Part shown: in pieces, positions 7,395 through 15,110 of the stretch
How positions within the stretch are numbered: position 1 is the first letter of the stretch
Layout: each line of letters opens with the position of its first letter
Origin: CAYRNY01 sp964425755
GTDB lineage: Bacteria; Chloroflexota; Anaerolineae; Aggregatilineales; Aggregatilineaceae
Reading direction: 5' to 3'
Assembly: GCA_964425755.1 (NCBI GenBank)
Contig: CAYRNY010000003.1
Location: forward strand, 62,001 to 126,000
Length of the DNA stretch: 64,000 bases
Made by a program: the position numbers and the translations under genes
Notes under the pieces: generated by a model
Seen by the model: only the letters and a program-made list of their open reading frames with translations
Database searches by the model: none
Told to the model about the DNA's origin: nothing

Positions 7395-8606
7395 TCAGTC
7401 CGCCTGCCATTCCTCTGCATCGTAGGGGACCGGCTCGCAACGTAGCGGCCTGTCCTTGCGATTGCCGAGCGCGTAATCCGCCTGCAGCAACTGCTGGATC
7501 TCGCTCGATCCTTCGTAGATCGTCGCGCCCTTTGCATTGCGCAGATAGCGCTCGACGTCGTATTCATCGCTGAAGCCATACGCGCCATGAAGCTGCACGG
7601 CTTCCAGCGCCGCCTTTACACTGTGCTCGGTGGCGTACCACTTCGCCACCGCTGTTTCGCGCGTGTTACGTTTGCCCTGGTTCTTAAGCCAGCCAGCGCG
7701 CAGATAGAGCAGTTGGGCCGCGTCGTACCACTGCTGCATAAAGGCGATCTTCTGTTTGATCAGTTGGTGCTCCGCGATCGGCACGCCGAATGTGTAGCGT
7801 TCGCGCGCGTATTTGACGCTGTCTTCCAGGCACGCGCGGATGCAACCGGTCGCGCCCGCCGCGACAGTGTAGCGCCCGTTATCCAGGCAGCTCATCGCGA
7901 TATAGAAACCTTCGCCTTCCTCACCGATGCGGTTTTCGACCGGCACTTCAACATTCTCCATCACGATCCCACCGGTTGACCCGGCGCGCACGCCAAGTTT
8001 GCCTTTTTCGTCCCACGTACTGACGCCCGGCATGTCTTTTGTGACCATAAACGCCGTGATACCCTGGTGCGGGCGCTCAGCTTTAGTGTCCGTCTTGGCG
8101 AACATCAGGAAGTGATCCGCGAGCGTGGCGAGGCTGATCCATACCTTCTCGCCGTTGAGAATGTACACGTCCCCTTCACGGCGCGCCGTGCTGCGCAGGT
8201 TGACGGGATCGCTGCCGGCGTCTGCTTCCGTTAGCCCGTACGCGGCGATTTTCTCGCCGGTCGCTTGCGGCACCAGGAAACGTTGTTTCTGGTCTTCGTT
8301 GGCCCACTGGAGCAGCGCGAGGCTGTTCAGCCCGGCATGGACCGACATCACCACGCGCAGGCTGGCATCGACGCGTTCCAGTTCTTCGCACACCAGCCCC
8401 AGCGTGACGTAGTCGAATCCCTGGCCGCCGTACTTGGTGGGGACGGTGATACCCAGTACGCCGTTTTCCGCCAGCAGTGGTAAGACGTCGGGGTGCGGTT
8501 GGTGTTTGCGGTCCCATTCTTTGATGGTGGGGTAAATCTTGTCGTGCGCCAGTTTCCGCACCATCTCCTGGACCATAATCTGTTCGTCGGTTAATGCAAA
8601 GTCCAT
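7395..8606 (-). CDS. Acyl-CoA dehydrogenase
   Basis: The 403-residue FAD enzyme introduces the alpha-beta double bond into acyl-CoA and passes electrons to ETF encoded next door. Family marks are the N-terminal helices MDFALTDEQIMVQEMVRKLA, the FAD/substrate segment AAYGLTEADAGSDPVNLR, KVWISLATLADHFLMFAKTD, the flavin-binding GATGCIRACLEDSVKYARERYTFG and the C-terminal GATIYEGSSEIQQLL with the catalytic-base glutamate. The ATG at 8606 is preferred because AAGGATG lies at proper distance; an in-frame ATG 12 nt upstream is possible. Chain-length preference cannot be read. It precedes etfBA on the same strand. Confidence 0.93.
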   Translation of the reverse strand: MDFALTDEQIMVQEMVRKLAHDKIYPTIKEWDRKHQPHPDVLPLLAENGVLGITVPTKYGGQGFDYVTLGLVCEELERVDASLRVVMSVHAGLNSLALLQWANEDQKQRFLVPQATGEKIAAYGLTEADAGSDPVNLRSTARREGDVYILNGEKVWISLATLADHFLMFAKTDTKAERPHQGITAFMVTKDMPGVSTWDEKGKLGVRAGSTGGIVMENVEVPVENRIGEEGEGFYIAMSCLDNGRYTVAAGATGCIRACLEDSVKYARERYTFGVPIAEHQLIKQKIAFMQQWYDAAQLLYLRAGWLKNQGKRNTRETAVAKWYATEHSVKAALEAVQLHGAYGFSDEYDVERYLRNAKGATIYEGSSEIQQLLQADYALGNRKDRPLRCEPVPYDAEEWQAD

Positions 8607-8702
8607 AGTTTTGGTCATCCTTTTTGCAAGAAGAAAAGTGTTTGCTGCATTCCGAAAACACACGCCGTGTAGAAAGCATGTTGTACGTCCTATCGCGTGC
8701 TG

Positions 8703-8711
8703 ATTATAGCA
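8703..8711 (-). promoter_or_regulatory. Extended -10 promoter upstream of the acyl-CoA dehydrogenase
   Basis: On the minus strand TGC-TATAAT is a perfect extended -10 element about 97 nt before the acyl-CoA dehydrogenase ATG. The -35 region is weak, which is normal for extended -10 promoters. Confidence 0.5.
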
Positions 8712-8808
8712 TGCCGCTGTGTGTTCTGAAACGCACGGTTAGACTGTTTTTGTGCCGCGAGTGTTGTGGGAAGGTCGCCCGTGAAAAAATTCTTCAAACA
8801 TTTGGCGC

Positions 8809-8838
8809 TTGACACCGTTTCGAGAACCGTGCTACAAT
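8809..8838 (+). promoter_or_regulatory. Strong sigma-70 promoter of the exporter leader
   Basis: TTGACA (8809-8814) and TACAAT (8833-8838) are separated by 18 nt. It is one of the closest matches to consensus in the window, yet two terminators lie between it and the first exporter gene. That arrangement is expected for an attenuated operon. Confidence 0.8.
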
Positions 8839-8888
8839 GCGCGCATTGTAAGAAGACCGTATGCAGAGGCGCAAAGGATAGGTTCAAA

Positions 8889-8978
8889 ATGGGTAGCTTC
8901 TTCCTGACCATCCGCATTCGCGAGCAAGCAGTCCCCGCCGGGGCTATGCCTTGCCGTATTGCGCCTACTCGCCATTAG
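8889..8978 (+). CDS. Leader peptide of the exporter operon (29 aa)
   Basis: A short ORF starts at an ATG preceded by AAAGGA (10 nt spacing) or TAGG (6 nt spacing). It ends 30 nt before a strong terminator and downstream of a near-consensus promoter. The peptide opens MGSFFLTIRIREQ and ends in a Pro/Arg-rich tail. I do not recognise it. Its position and the pairing of codons 24-26 with the terminator arm suggest a regulatory, stalling-prone leader rather than a functional protein. Candidate stall regions are the IRIRE and AVPAGAMP segments. The reading frame also extends upstream without stop, but only this start has a ribosome-binding site. Confidence 0.55.
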   Translation: MGSFFLTIRIREQAVPAGAMPCRIAPTRH

Positions 8979-9007
8979 GTTACTGACCGACTGAACCGAC
9001 AACCTGG

Positions 9008-9034
9008 CCGTGGGCGCAGCGCCCGCGGTTTTTT
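9008..9034 (+). terminator. Leader terminator 1
   Basis: CCGTGGGC (9008-9015) pairs with GCCCGCGG (9021-9028) with one G-U pair and a 5-nt loop, followed by six T residues. It would stop the leader transcript after about 190 nt. Confidence 0.88.
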
Positions 9035-9078
9035 GTTGTCCCGAGTCGCAGTACGTATCGGGCAACACCGCAGACACC

Positions 9079-9107
9079 AGCCGTGGGCATCTCGCTCGCG
9101 GCTTTTT
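9079..9107 (+). terminator. Leader terminator 2, near-duplicate of terminator 1
   Basis: AGCCGTG (9079-9085) pairs with CGCGGCT (9097-9103) and is followed by TTTT. The block CCGTGGGC...GCGG...TTTTT...TGTTG is shared with terminator 1, so the two look like a tandem duplication. Both lie before the exporter gene. Confidence 0.7.
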
Positions 9108-9225
9108 CTGTTGTGGCGGGTACGGCGACGGGCCTGAACAAGGCGCAGCACGTATTATCACAGATCGATGATGGGATTATGCGGTGTGCATCGCACATCA
9201 CAAGGTAAAAAACGAGGGCGAAAAC

Positions 9226-10158
9226 ATGGACCTGAACGTTGCCCCTGATCAGCCTGCGCTGGTCGTGAATCATATCATGAAGCGCTTTAATGTCGCCTCC
9301 GATCCCTGGTGGCGGCGCTTGACCGGGCGCATCTCGGAAAAGGGAGCGTCTTCCAATGGCGACGCTGCGCCGGCGCTCAAGGCCAAGCGCGGCAAAACGA
9401 TCGTGACGGCGGTCGACGACGTATCGTTCGAGGTACAGCGGCGCGAGATATTCGGTGTGTTGGGGCCGAACGGCTCCGGCAAGTCGACCTTGATCCGGGT
9501 GCTGTCTACGCTGCTGCTGCCGGACGAAGGCTCGGTGAGCGTGTTCGGCTACGACGTCGAGCGCGATGAGATGCAGGTCAAGCGGTTGATCAACCGTGTG
9601 TCGGTTGACGCGGCGTTTTTCAAGAAACTCAGCCCGCGTGAGAACCTGCTTTACGGCGCGCGGCTGTACGGTGTGACCGGGCGCGAAGCGGACCGCAAGG
9701 CGCGTGATATCCTAAAGCGCCTGGGCCTGCGTGACAGCAGCTATAACAGCCCGATGGAAGACATGAGCCGGGGCATGCAGCAAAAGGTCGCGATCGCGCG
9801 GGCGTTCCTGACGCAGCCGATCCTGTTGCTGCTGGACGAGCCGACGACGGGCCTCGACCCACGCTCGAAGATCGAAGTACAGGCGTTTGTCAACGAGCTG
9901 CGCGACGTGCACGACGCGACGATCCTGATCACCACACACGATATGAACGAGGCCGACGCGTTGTGCGATCGTATCGCCATTCTGGATGAAGGCCGGATCG
10001 TGGCGCTCGACACGCCGGAAGGACTGAAACGGCTTGTGCGCCGCAACGGGAACGAGCCAACGTTGGAAGAGGTATTCATGCAACTGACCGGTAAGGAACT
10101 GGTCGAGAAAGACGATCTCGACGCCTACGAGCCAGAGAAAGTCTTTGCAGGGGAGTAA
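9226..10158 (+). CDS. DrrA-like multidrug ABC exporter, ATP-binding protein
   Basis: The 310-residue NBD has Walker A GPNGSGKST (80-88), signature MSRGMQQ, Walker B ILLLLDEPTTGLDP and an H-loop TTHDMNEAD. The C-terminal extension ending in EPTLEEVFMQLTGKEL is typical of the daunorubicin-resistance DrrA/CcmA group, which pairs with ABC-2 permeases to export drugs or lipids. An extra stretch of roughly 35 residues (about 25-60) is inserted near the N-terminus. The ATG at 9226 follows GAGGGCG. The gene lies 7 nt before its permease and behind the attenuator described above, so it is probably induced rather than constitutive. The substrate is not predictable. Confidence 0.9.
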   Translation: MDLNVAPDQPALVVNHIMKRFNVASDPWWRRLTGRISEKGASSNGDAAPALKAKRGKTIVTAVDDVSFEVQRREIFGVLGPNGSGKSTLIRVLSTLLLPDEGSVSVFGYDVERDEMQVKRLINRVSVDAAFFKKLSPRENLLYGARLYGVTGREADRKARDILKRLGLRDSSYNSPMEDMSRGMQQKVAIARAFLTQPILLLLDEPTTGLDPRSKIEVQAFVNELRDVHDATILITTHDMNEADALCDRIAILDEGRIVALDTPEGLKRLVRRNGNEPTLEEVFMQLTGKELVEKDDLDAYEPEKVFAGE

Positions 10159-10164
10159 TCCACG

Positions 10165-10998
10165 ATGACGATTCAGAGCTTACGCCTTGAGCTGCGCCAG
10201 TCCTACGCGTTCGTGGCGCGCAACTTCAACCTGACGAAACGCTACTGGGGCTGGGAGGTCGTGTGGTTGGCCTACTCGATCGCTAACGCTCTATCCGTGA
10301 CGTTCATCGGGGCTGGGGCCGGTGCGATCACCGGGCAGGAACAGATCGATACCGAGTTCCTGACCATGTACCTGATGATCGGGACCTTGATCTGGCATTT
10401 CCTGTCGAACATCTTCGTTAACATCAGTGAGATGATCGCCTGGGAACGCTGGGAAGGGACGATCGAGTACACGTTCATGGCCCCGATCCGCCGCTTCAAC
10501 CAGATGATCGGGCAGACCCTGTTTGCGGTGTTGCATGGCTTCCTGTTCACGGCGGCGATCGGTGTGACGGTGGCGCTGTTTTTCGACCTCGGCTTCGAAG
10601 GTGCAGACTTCTTCAGCGCGATCGTGATCATGCTCGTGGGCAGCGTGTCGTTTGTGGGTATCGGGGTGGTGGCGTCGATTTTGCCGCTGCTCTACCCGGA
10701 ACGCGGCGCGCAAATGACGCACATCGTGCAGGCGTTTTTCCTACTGGTATCCGGGGTGTACTACCCGGTCGAGGTGTTGCCGGAGAGCTTGCAGGTGCTG
10801 TCACGCATTTCCCCCGCGACGTATGTGCTCGCGGGGATGCGCGCGGCACTGCTGCCGGAGACCGCAACGCATGATCCACTGTATTATGTCTGGCCCCTGT
10901 TGATTATGGGGCTGGTGATGCTCCCGCTGGGCGTGTACCTGTTCCAGCGCGCGGAGCGTTATACCAAGCGCACGGGGAAGTTGAAGCGCAACGGGTAA
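10165..10998 (+). CDS. ABC-2 type multidrug exporter, permease protein
   Basis: The 277-residue membrane protein has six hydrophobic segments and the ABC-2 pattern. An amphipathic N-terminus is followed by the first pair of helices, a conserved cytoplasmic stretch ERWEGTIEYTFMAPIRR that contacts the NBD, and the late motif VSGVYYPVEVLPESLQVLSRISPATYVLAGMRAAL. This last motif is diagnostic of DrrB/ABC2_membrane proteins. A GGAG ribosome-binding site lies inside the end of the ATPase gene. It forms the channel of the exporter encoded with the upstream ATPase. Confidence 0.9.
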   Translation: MTIQSLRLELRQSYAFVARNFNLTKRYWGWEVVWLAYSIANALSVTFIGAGAGAITGQEQIDTEFLTMYLMIGTLIWHFLSNIFVNISEMIAWERWEGTIEYTFMAPIRRFNQMIGQTLFAVLHGFLFTAAIGVTVALFFDLGFEGADFFSAIVIMLVGSVSFVGIGVVASILPLLYPERGAQMTHIVQAFFLLVSGVYYPVEVLPESLQVLSRISPATYVLAGMRAALLPETATHDPLYYVWPLLIMGLVMLPLGVYLFQRAERYTKRTGKLKRNG

Positions 10999-11042
10999 AA
11001 CCGGCGCTTATCGCCCGTGCTGGCTGGGGAAAGGGACTTATC

Positions 11043-11828
11043 GTGCATTCACTCATGCTCGATCACAGCGATAATGTTGCCTGGTATCGCCAGGTCGCGG
11101 CAGGCTGGGCACGCCGCATGATCAAAGGCGATTCACCGGGAGCATGGGCACAGGATACGGACATCGAGGTTCAGTTCGCGCTCAAACATCTCGCGCTGCA
11201 GGCGGGCGATCGCGTGCTGGACCTGGGATGCGGTTGGGGGCGGCACAGCCTGCCGCTGGCGACGTTCGGCGCGCGGGTCACGGGTGTGGATGTCTCACAC
11301 GAACTGCTGGCGCTGGCGCAGTACAACGCACGGCGGCGCAACCTGGATATCGCCTGGGTCGAAGCTGACATCGCGCAACTGCCGTTAGGCGGCGTGTTTG
11401 ACGCGGTGGCACAGTTCTGTGGCAACTTCCTGACGTGGTTTGCCAACCGTGACCAGACGCTGAACACGCTGTGGAATGTTACGAACCTGCTACGCCCAGG
11501 AGGGCGGCTGCTCATCGGGACGCCGCACTGGTTGTCAGAACTGCCGCAGCGCCGGCAGGATTGGGACGAATGGCATGGCGGCGCGGCAATCTACCGCCAC
11601 CGTTACGACCGGCAGCAGCGTATCGCGCATTCGCAGACGGTCGTGTTCGGACCGCAACACGAACGATATGAGTACCACCGCCAGCGGTGGTGGCCCTCGC
11701 AAGGTGATATGCAGACGATGTTCGCGCAGGTGGGGCTTGCCGTTCGGGGCTGCTACAACAGCTACGTGGAGTCCCCATATGATCCAGATCTGCCGGGCCT
11801 GATCTTCGTGTTGCAACGCCAGGCATAA
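11043..11828 (+). CDS. Class I SAM-dependent methyltransferase
   Basis: The 261-residue protein shows the Rossmann SAM-binding core: motif I VLDLGCGWGRHSLPLA (about 58-73), an acidic end of strand 2 (VTGVDVS), motif II around VEADIAQLPL, and LLRPGGRLLIGTP. The start is GTG with AAAGGGA upstream; an ATG four codons later is an alternative. It follows the exporter permease by 44 nt on the same strand without a terminator, so it is probably in the same attenuated operon. The substrate is unknown; in a drug-efflux operon, drug or rRNA modification is a possibility but is not shown by sequence. Confidence 0.82.
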   Translation: MHSLMLDHSDNVAWYRQVAAGWARRMIKGDSPGAWAQDTDIEVQFALKHLALQAGDRVLDLGCGWGRHSLPLATFGARVTGVDVSHELLALAQYNARRRNLDIAWVEADIAQLPLGGVFDAVAQFCGNFLTWFANRDQTLNTLWNVTNLLRPGGRLLIGTPHWLSELPQRRQDWDEWHGGAAIYRHRYDRQQRIAHSQTVVFGPQHERYEYHRQRWWPSQGDMQTMFAQVGLAVRGCYNSYVESPYDPDLPGLIFVLQRQA

Positions 11829-11846
11829 ACGGGCGCGGACCGCATG

Positions 11847-12800
11847 CTAAGGTGCGGTGGTGTCATAACGGTCGGTGTAGGAGACTCGCAAGTCTTCCAC
11901 CGACCGTTTGCTTATCCAGTCGTCAAGCGCTACGCAGACTTCCGCACCCAGGAGCAGGATAATCCCGGTCAGGTAGACCCACAACAGCATCACGATCACC
12001 GTGCCGACCGATCCGTAAACCAGGCTGTAGGATGCCACGTTGTCGAGATACCACGTGAAGACGCGCTTGGCGATCTCCCAGGCTCCCCCACCCAAAAACG
12101 CCGCGACCCAGATCGCGTCCCAGCGGACACGACGGCGCGGGATGAAGCGGTACAGAAACGCGAAGATCGCCACGCTCAGACTCAGCGGCACGATCAACGC
12201 GCCGGTCGTGATCCAGGATGTGGTCTGGTAGAACAGGACCAGGTCGATCAGGTTGAACACGATCGTTGTGGCGAGCGAGGCGAGCAGCAGCACCCCTAGC
12301 GCGGTCATCACGGCGATCCCGTACAGGCGCGACTGGAGCGTGCTGTAGCCTTTCTGGTAACCTTCCTGGTCGCGGAATGTGCGTGACAGGGCGGACGAGA
12401 GGTTCGAGAAGAATCCCAGCGATGACCACACGAGACTGACCCCCGCGACCAGCCCGTACGAGCCGCGCTGCTCCAGCGTCTGCGCGAGGCTGTCCTGCAG
12501 AAAATTGGCCGTCGATGCCGGCAGGAAGATCCGCAGCACGCCGTCGATCTGGTTCTTGGCGGCAGCCGGGCCCAGGATCGTGCCGATCCCCACGATGAGC
12601 AGCAGCGCCAGCGGGAACACTGAGAAAATCGCATAATAGGACAGTGCCGCCGATTCGCGCGTGCCGTGTTTGCTGAAGCGGTCGATCGCCCACCAGAGAT
12701 GTTGTAGCAGGCCATCGGTCATGGCGTTGGCGAGAATCCACCACCGTTCGTAGAAGCGCAGCGTGTGCTGCTTGGGGGCTGTTTGAGTTGGAGTAGCCAT
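11847..12800 (-). CDS. YihY/BrkB-family membrane protein
   Basis: The 317-residue protein has about six transmembrane helices and the family landmarks ALSYYAIFSVFPLALLLIVGIG near 50, the QRGSYGLVAGVSLVWSSLGFFSNLSSALSRTF segment, and the late VRWDAIWVAAFLGGGAWEIAKRVFTWYLDN and YGSVGTVIVMLLWVYLTGIILLLGAEVCVAL. BrkB proteins sit in the inner membrane and their role is still poorly defined, with proposals including transport; ribonuclease BN was a misassignment. The ATG at 12800 is chosen over an upstream GTG. The gene converges with the methyltransferase, 18 nt away. Confidence 0.9.
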   Translation of the reverse strand: MATPTQTAPKQHTLRFYERWWILANAMTDGLLQHLWWAIDRFSKHGTRESAALSYYAIFSVFPLALLLIVGIGTILGPAAAKNQIDGVLRIFLPASTANFLQDSLAQTLEQRGSYGLVAGVSLVWSSLGFFSNLSSALSRTFRDQEGYQKGYSTLQSRLYGIAVMTALGVLLLASLATTIVFNLIDLVLFYQTTSWITTGALIVPLSLSVAIFAFLYRFIPRRRVRWDAIWVAAFLGGGAWEIAKRVFTWYLDNVASYSLVYGSVGTVIVMLLWVYLTGIILLLGAEVCVALDDWISKRSVEDLRVSYTDRYDTTAP

Positions 12801-12886
12801 GATTGGTAATTCCCGCACTGGTCAGCTATGCTTATGGTTGCCAGACTGACGTAATGATTTAGAGAGAATTTAACACAGAATCAGCC

Positions 12887-13525
12887 ATGATTAAAGCGTT
12901 CATCTTCGATTTTGGGGGTGTCATCGTTCGCACTGAGGATTATAGCTCACGCCATGCCTGGGACGAACGGCTGGGCTTGCCGGTGGGCAGCGTAGAACGC
13001 GCAGTACATCATAGCGACCTCTGGATTCAGGCGCAGTTGGGGCGCATTCCATACCAGGCTTACTGGGACGGTGTGGCGGAAATGCTTTACATGCGTAAAG
13101 AGGACATCCCCGAACTGCGCCGTGATTATTTCAGCGGCGATCGCGTGAATTACCGCCTGGTGAACCTGATCCGCGAGCTGCGCGAGAAAGCGTATCCCAT
13201 CGCGTTACTGAGCAACGAGTCGGTGGAGCTTTCCAACCGGCTACGTGAGTTGAAGTTGAACGATCTGTTCGATCATGTGTTGATCTCGGCGGAAATCGGG
13301 GTGATGAAACCCGACCCGACCGCGTACCGGGTCGCGTTGCAGACACTTGGTGTCGCACCCAACGAGGCGGTGTTTGTCGACGATTCGTTGCCGAACGTGC
13401 GCGCCGCACAGCAACTCGGGATTCACGCGATTCATTCCCGTGACTGCGACGATCTGCGCCCGGAGTTCGCCCGGTTGCTGGACCAGTCGCACCATGGCAG
13501 TGAGACGCCGGAAAGGGATGGGTAG
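12887..13525 (+). CDS. HAD-superfamily phosphatase (YihX/epoxide-hydrolase-N-like)
   Basis: The 212-residue protein has all four HAD motifs: I FDFGGV with nucleophile Asp8, II LLSNES, III KPDP (Lys), and IV VFVDDSLPNV. A four-helix cap lies between motifs I and II. Motif I is DFGG rather than DxD, as in YihX-type sugar-phosphatases and related dehalogenase-like enzymes. It is the first gene of a close four-gene run (gaps 7, 6 and 15 nt) on the plus strand with a hydrolase, a ConA-like protein and FabL. The natural substrate is unknown. Confidence 0.88.
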   Translation: MIKAFIFDFGGVIVRTEDYSSRHAWDERLGLPVGSVERAVHHSDLWIQAQLGRIPYQAYWDGVAEMLYMRKEDIPELRRDYFSGDRVNYRLVNLIRELREKAYPIALLSNESVELSNRLRELKLNDLFDHVLISAEIGVMKPDPTAYRVALQTLGVAPNEAVFVDDSLPNVRAAQQLGIHAIHSRDCDDLRPEFARLLDQSHHGSETPERDG

Positions 13526-13532
13526 GTATAGC

Positions 13533-14288
13533 ATGCCGGTGATTGAAGCGAACGGGGCACATATTGACTACGGGGATACGGGCGGTGAGGATAAGCCGGT
13601 CGTCGTTTTGATTCATGGCTGGTTAGGGGCGTGGGATTACGAGTTCGAGCCGGAGATCGAGTGGCTGCGCCCGACGTTTCGAGTGCTGGCACCCACCCGG
13701 CGCGGTTATGGCAGGTCGGGACCCAAGCCACGCACGTACACACGCGATTTTTACCGGCGTGACGCAGAGGATATCGCCGCGTGGCTGGACGCGCTCGGCG
13801 TCAAGCGCGCGCATATCGTGGGCTACAGCGACGGGGGCGAGGTTGCGATCTTGCTGCCGATCATCCGCCCTGATCTCACGCAGTCAGTGGCTGCGTGGGG
13901 TGCGGTCGGATCGTTCACGCCGGACCTGCGCGCGCGCGTGCAGCGGAACTGGCCCGCGACTTGGGTTGAGGACACGGTGCGTGAGTTGCACGGGCCGGAA
14001 CACATCGACGCGATGGTGCTGGGGTGGGTGAACGCGATGAAACAGATTATCGATAGCGGCGGCGACGTGAGCCTGTCGCAGGCGCACCGCATACAGTGCC
14101 CGTTGTTATTGATGCTGGGGCGTGAAGATACGCTGAACCCGGAACGCCTGGGGCGGCAGCTGGTCGAGCGCGCGCCCCGGGGCCGCCTAGTCATGTTCGA
14201 CTGCGGGCACCCGATCCACCGCGAGCAACCCGAAGCCTTTCGCAAAACCCTGTGGGAACATTTGCAGTCGGCTAAGTCAGAGGGCTGA
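13533..14288 (+). CDS. Alpha/beta-fold hydrolase
   Basis: The 251-residue protein shows a full catalytic triad pattern: oxyanion region VVVLIHGWLGAWDYEF, nucleophile elbow GYSDGGE (Ser99), Asp in LMLGREDTLNP and His in FDCGHPIHREQP. Proteins of this kind include esterases, haloperoxidase-like and C-C bond hydrolases; nothing here specifies the substrate. The ATG at 13533 is chosen because it follows AGGTATAGC 7 nt after the HAD stop codon and because the family start (EANGAHIDYGDTGG) falls there. It is probably cotranscribed with the flanking genes. Confidence 0.88.
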   Translation: MPVIEANGAHIDYGDTGGEDKPVVVLIHGWLGAWDYEFEPEIEWLRPTFRVLAPTRRGYGRSGPKPRTYTRDFYRRDAEDIAAWLDALGVKRAHIVGYSDGGEVAILLPIIRPDLTQSVAAWGAVGSFTPDLRARVQRNWPATWVEDTVRELHGPEHIDAMVLGWVNAMKQIIDSGGDVSLSQAHRIQCPLLLMLGREDTLNPERLGRQLVERAPRGRLVMFDCGHPIHREQPEAFRKTLWEHLQSAKSEG

Positions 14289-14294
14289 ACCGGG

Positions 14295-15095
14295 ATGGTG
14301 GAACGTGTGCGCGTGGCGGATGATTTTTCAGGGGCCATGCTCGACCCGTACTGGTCTCTGTGGACGTTTGGGGCCGGAACGTTTGAACACGGTGATGCGA
14401 CGTTATGCCTTATCCTGCCATCCGGCAGCACGGACGAATACAGCGACGCGCAGATCGCGGATTACGTGGGCCAGCAGAAACGCGTGTTTCGCTGGCAGGC
14501 CCCGTTGCGGTTGACGGTCCGTGCCTGGGCCTCACACAGTACCGGCGAGCTGCGCGGCACTGCCGGGTTCGGCTTCTGGAACGAGCCATTTGTGCCGGGG
14601 GTCGTATGGCGACCGCGCTTGCCGCGCGCGGCGTGGTTCTTCTTCGGGTCGCCGCCGAACAATATGGCGCTGGTGCAGGGCGTGCCCGGGCACGGGTGGA
14701 AAGCTGCCACGCTGGACACGACCCGGCTGCCGTTTTTGTTGTTGGCCCCGTTCGCGCCGCTCGGTTTCGCCCTGATGCGTGTGCCTGCGTTATACCGTGC
14801 CTTGTGGCCGGTCGGTCAGTGGGCAATCGGCGCGTCTGAAGCGCTGCTGCCGGTGGACCTGGTTGAGCCGCATACGTACACGCTGGAGTGGCTGCCGGAT
14901 TCGGTGACGTTTGCGGTTGACGGTGAACGCGTGCATCGCGCTCCGTGTGCGCCACGTGGCTCGCTGGGGTTCATCGCCTGGATCGACAACCAGTACGCTG
15001 TCGTGACGCCGCAAGGACACTTCCGCTTCGGGCTGGTAGTCGCCGACGAACCGCAGTGGCTGGCGCTGGACCGGGTGGAGATCGAGCCGTTATAG
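14295..15095 (+). CDS. Hypothetical protein with a concanavalin-A-like beta-sandwich pattern
   Basis: I do not recognise a named family with certainty. The 266-residue protein has no signal peptide and is rich in beta-strand and aromatic residues. The order DDFSGAMLDPYWSLWTFGAGTFE, then GTAGFGFWNEPF, and later EPHTYTLEWLPDSVTFAVDGERVHR followed by GSLGFIAWIDNQYAV, matches the layout of ConA-like lectin/glucanase folds. Catalytic GH16 residues (ExDxxE) are not seen, so a binding or structural role is likelier than hydrolysis. A Pro/Leu-rich hydrophobic stretch around 140-170 is unusual for the fold. It lies between the alpha/beta hydrolase and fabL with 6 and 15 nt gaps. Confidence 0.6.
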   Translation: MVERVRVADDFSGAMLDPYWSLWTFGAGTFEHGDATLCLILPSGSTDEYSDAQIADYVGQQKRVFRWQAPLRLTVRAWASHSTGELRGTAGFGFWNEPFVPGVVWRPRLPRAAWFFFGSPPNNMALVQGVPGHGWKAATLDTTRLPFLLLAPFAPLGFALMRVPALYRALWPVGQWAIGASEALLPVDLVEPHTYTLEWLPDSVTFAVDGERVHRAPCAPRGSLGFIAWIDNQYAVVTPQGHFRFGLVVADEPQWLALDRVEIEPL

Positions 15096-15110
15096 TCGGG
15101 GGAGTGTGAC

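Larger units (their letters stand above)
8867..9034 (+). promoter_or_regulatory. Putative ribosome-controlled transcription attenuator of the ABC exporter operon
   Basis: Four segments can pair in alternative ways. Segment 1 is AGGCGCAA (8867-8874), just before the leader-peptide start. Segment 2 is TTGCGCCT (8959-8966), inside leader codons 24-26. Segment 3 is GGGCGCAG (9012-9019), within the terminator 5' arm, and segment 4 is GCCCGCGG (9021-9028). Segment 1:2 pairs over 8 bp, 2:3 over about 8 bp including G-U, and 3:4 forms the terminator. A ribosome stalled inside the leader ORF would leave segment 2 free to pair with 3 and block termination. This is the logic of the BmrB-bmrCD and ermK attenuators; it is an inference from pairing, not shown by experiment. 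Confidence 0.6.

Noticed and set aside
8766..8888. Upstream extension of the leader peptide frame
   Set aside because: It would overlap the promoter hexamers and has no ribosome-binding site; only the ATG at 8889 fits the transcript.
8840..9034. 6S RNA, SRP RNA or a known riboswitch in the exporter leader
   Set aside because: The conserved sequence blocks of those RNAs that I know were not found; the leader ORF with attenuator explains the structure better.
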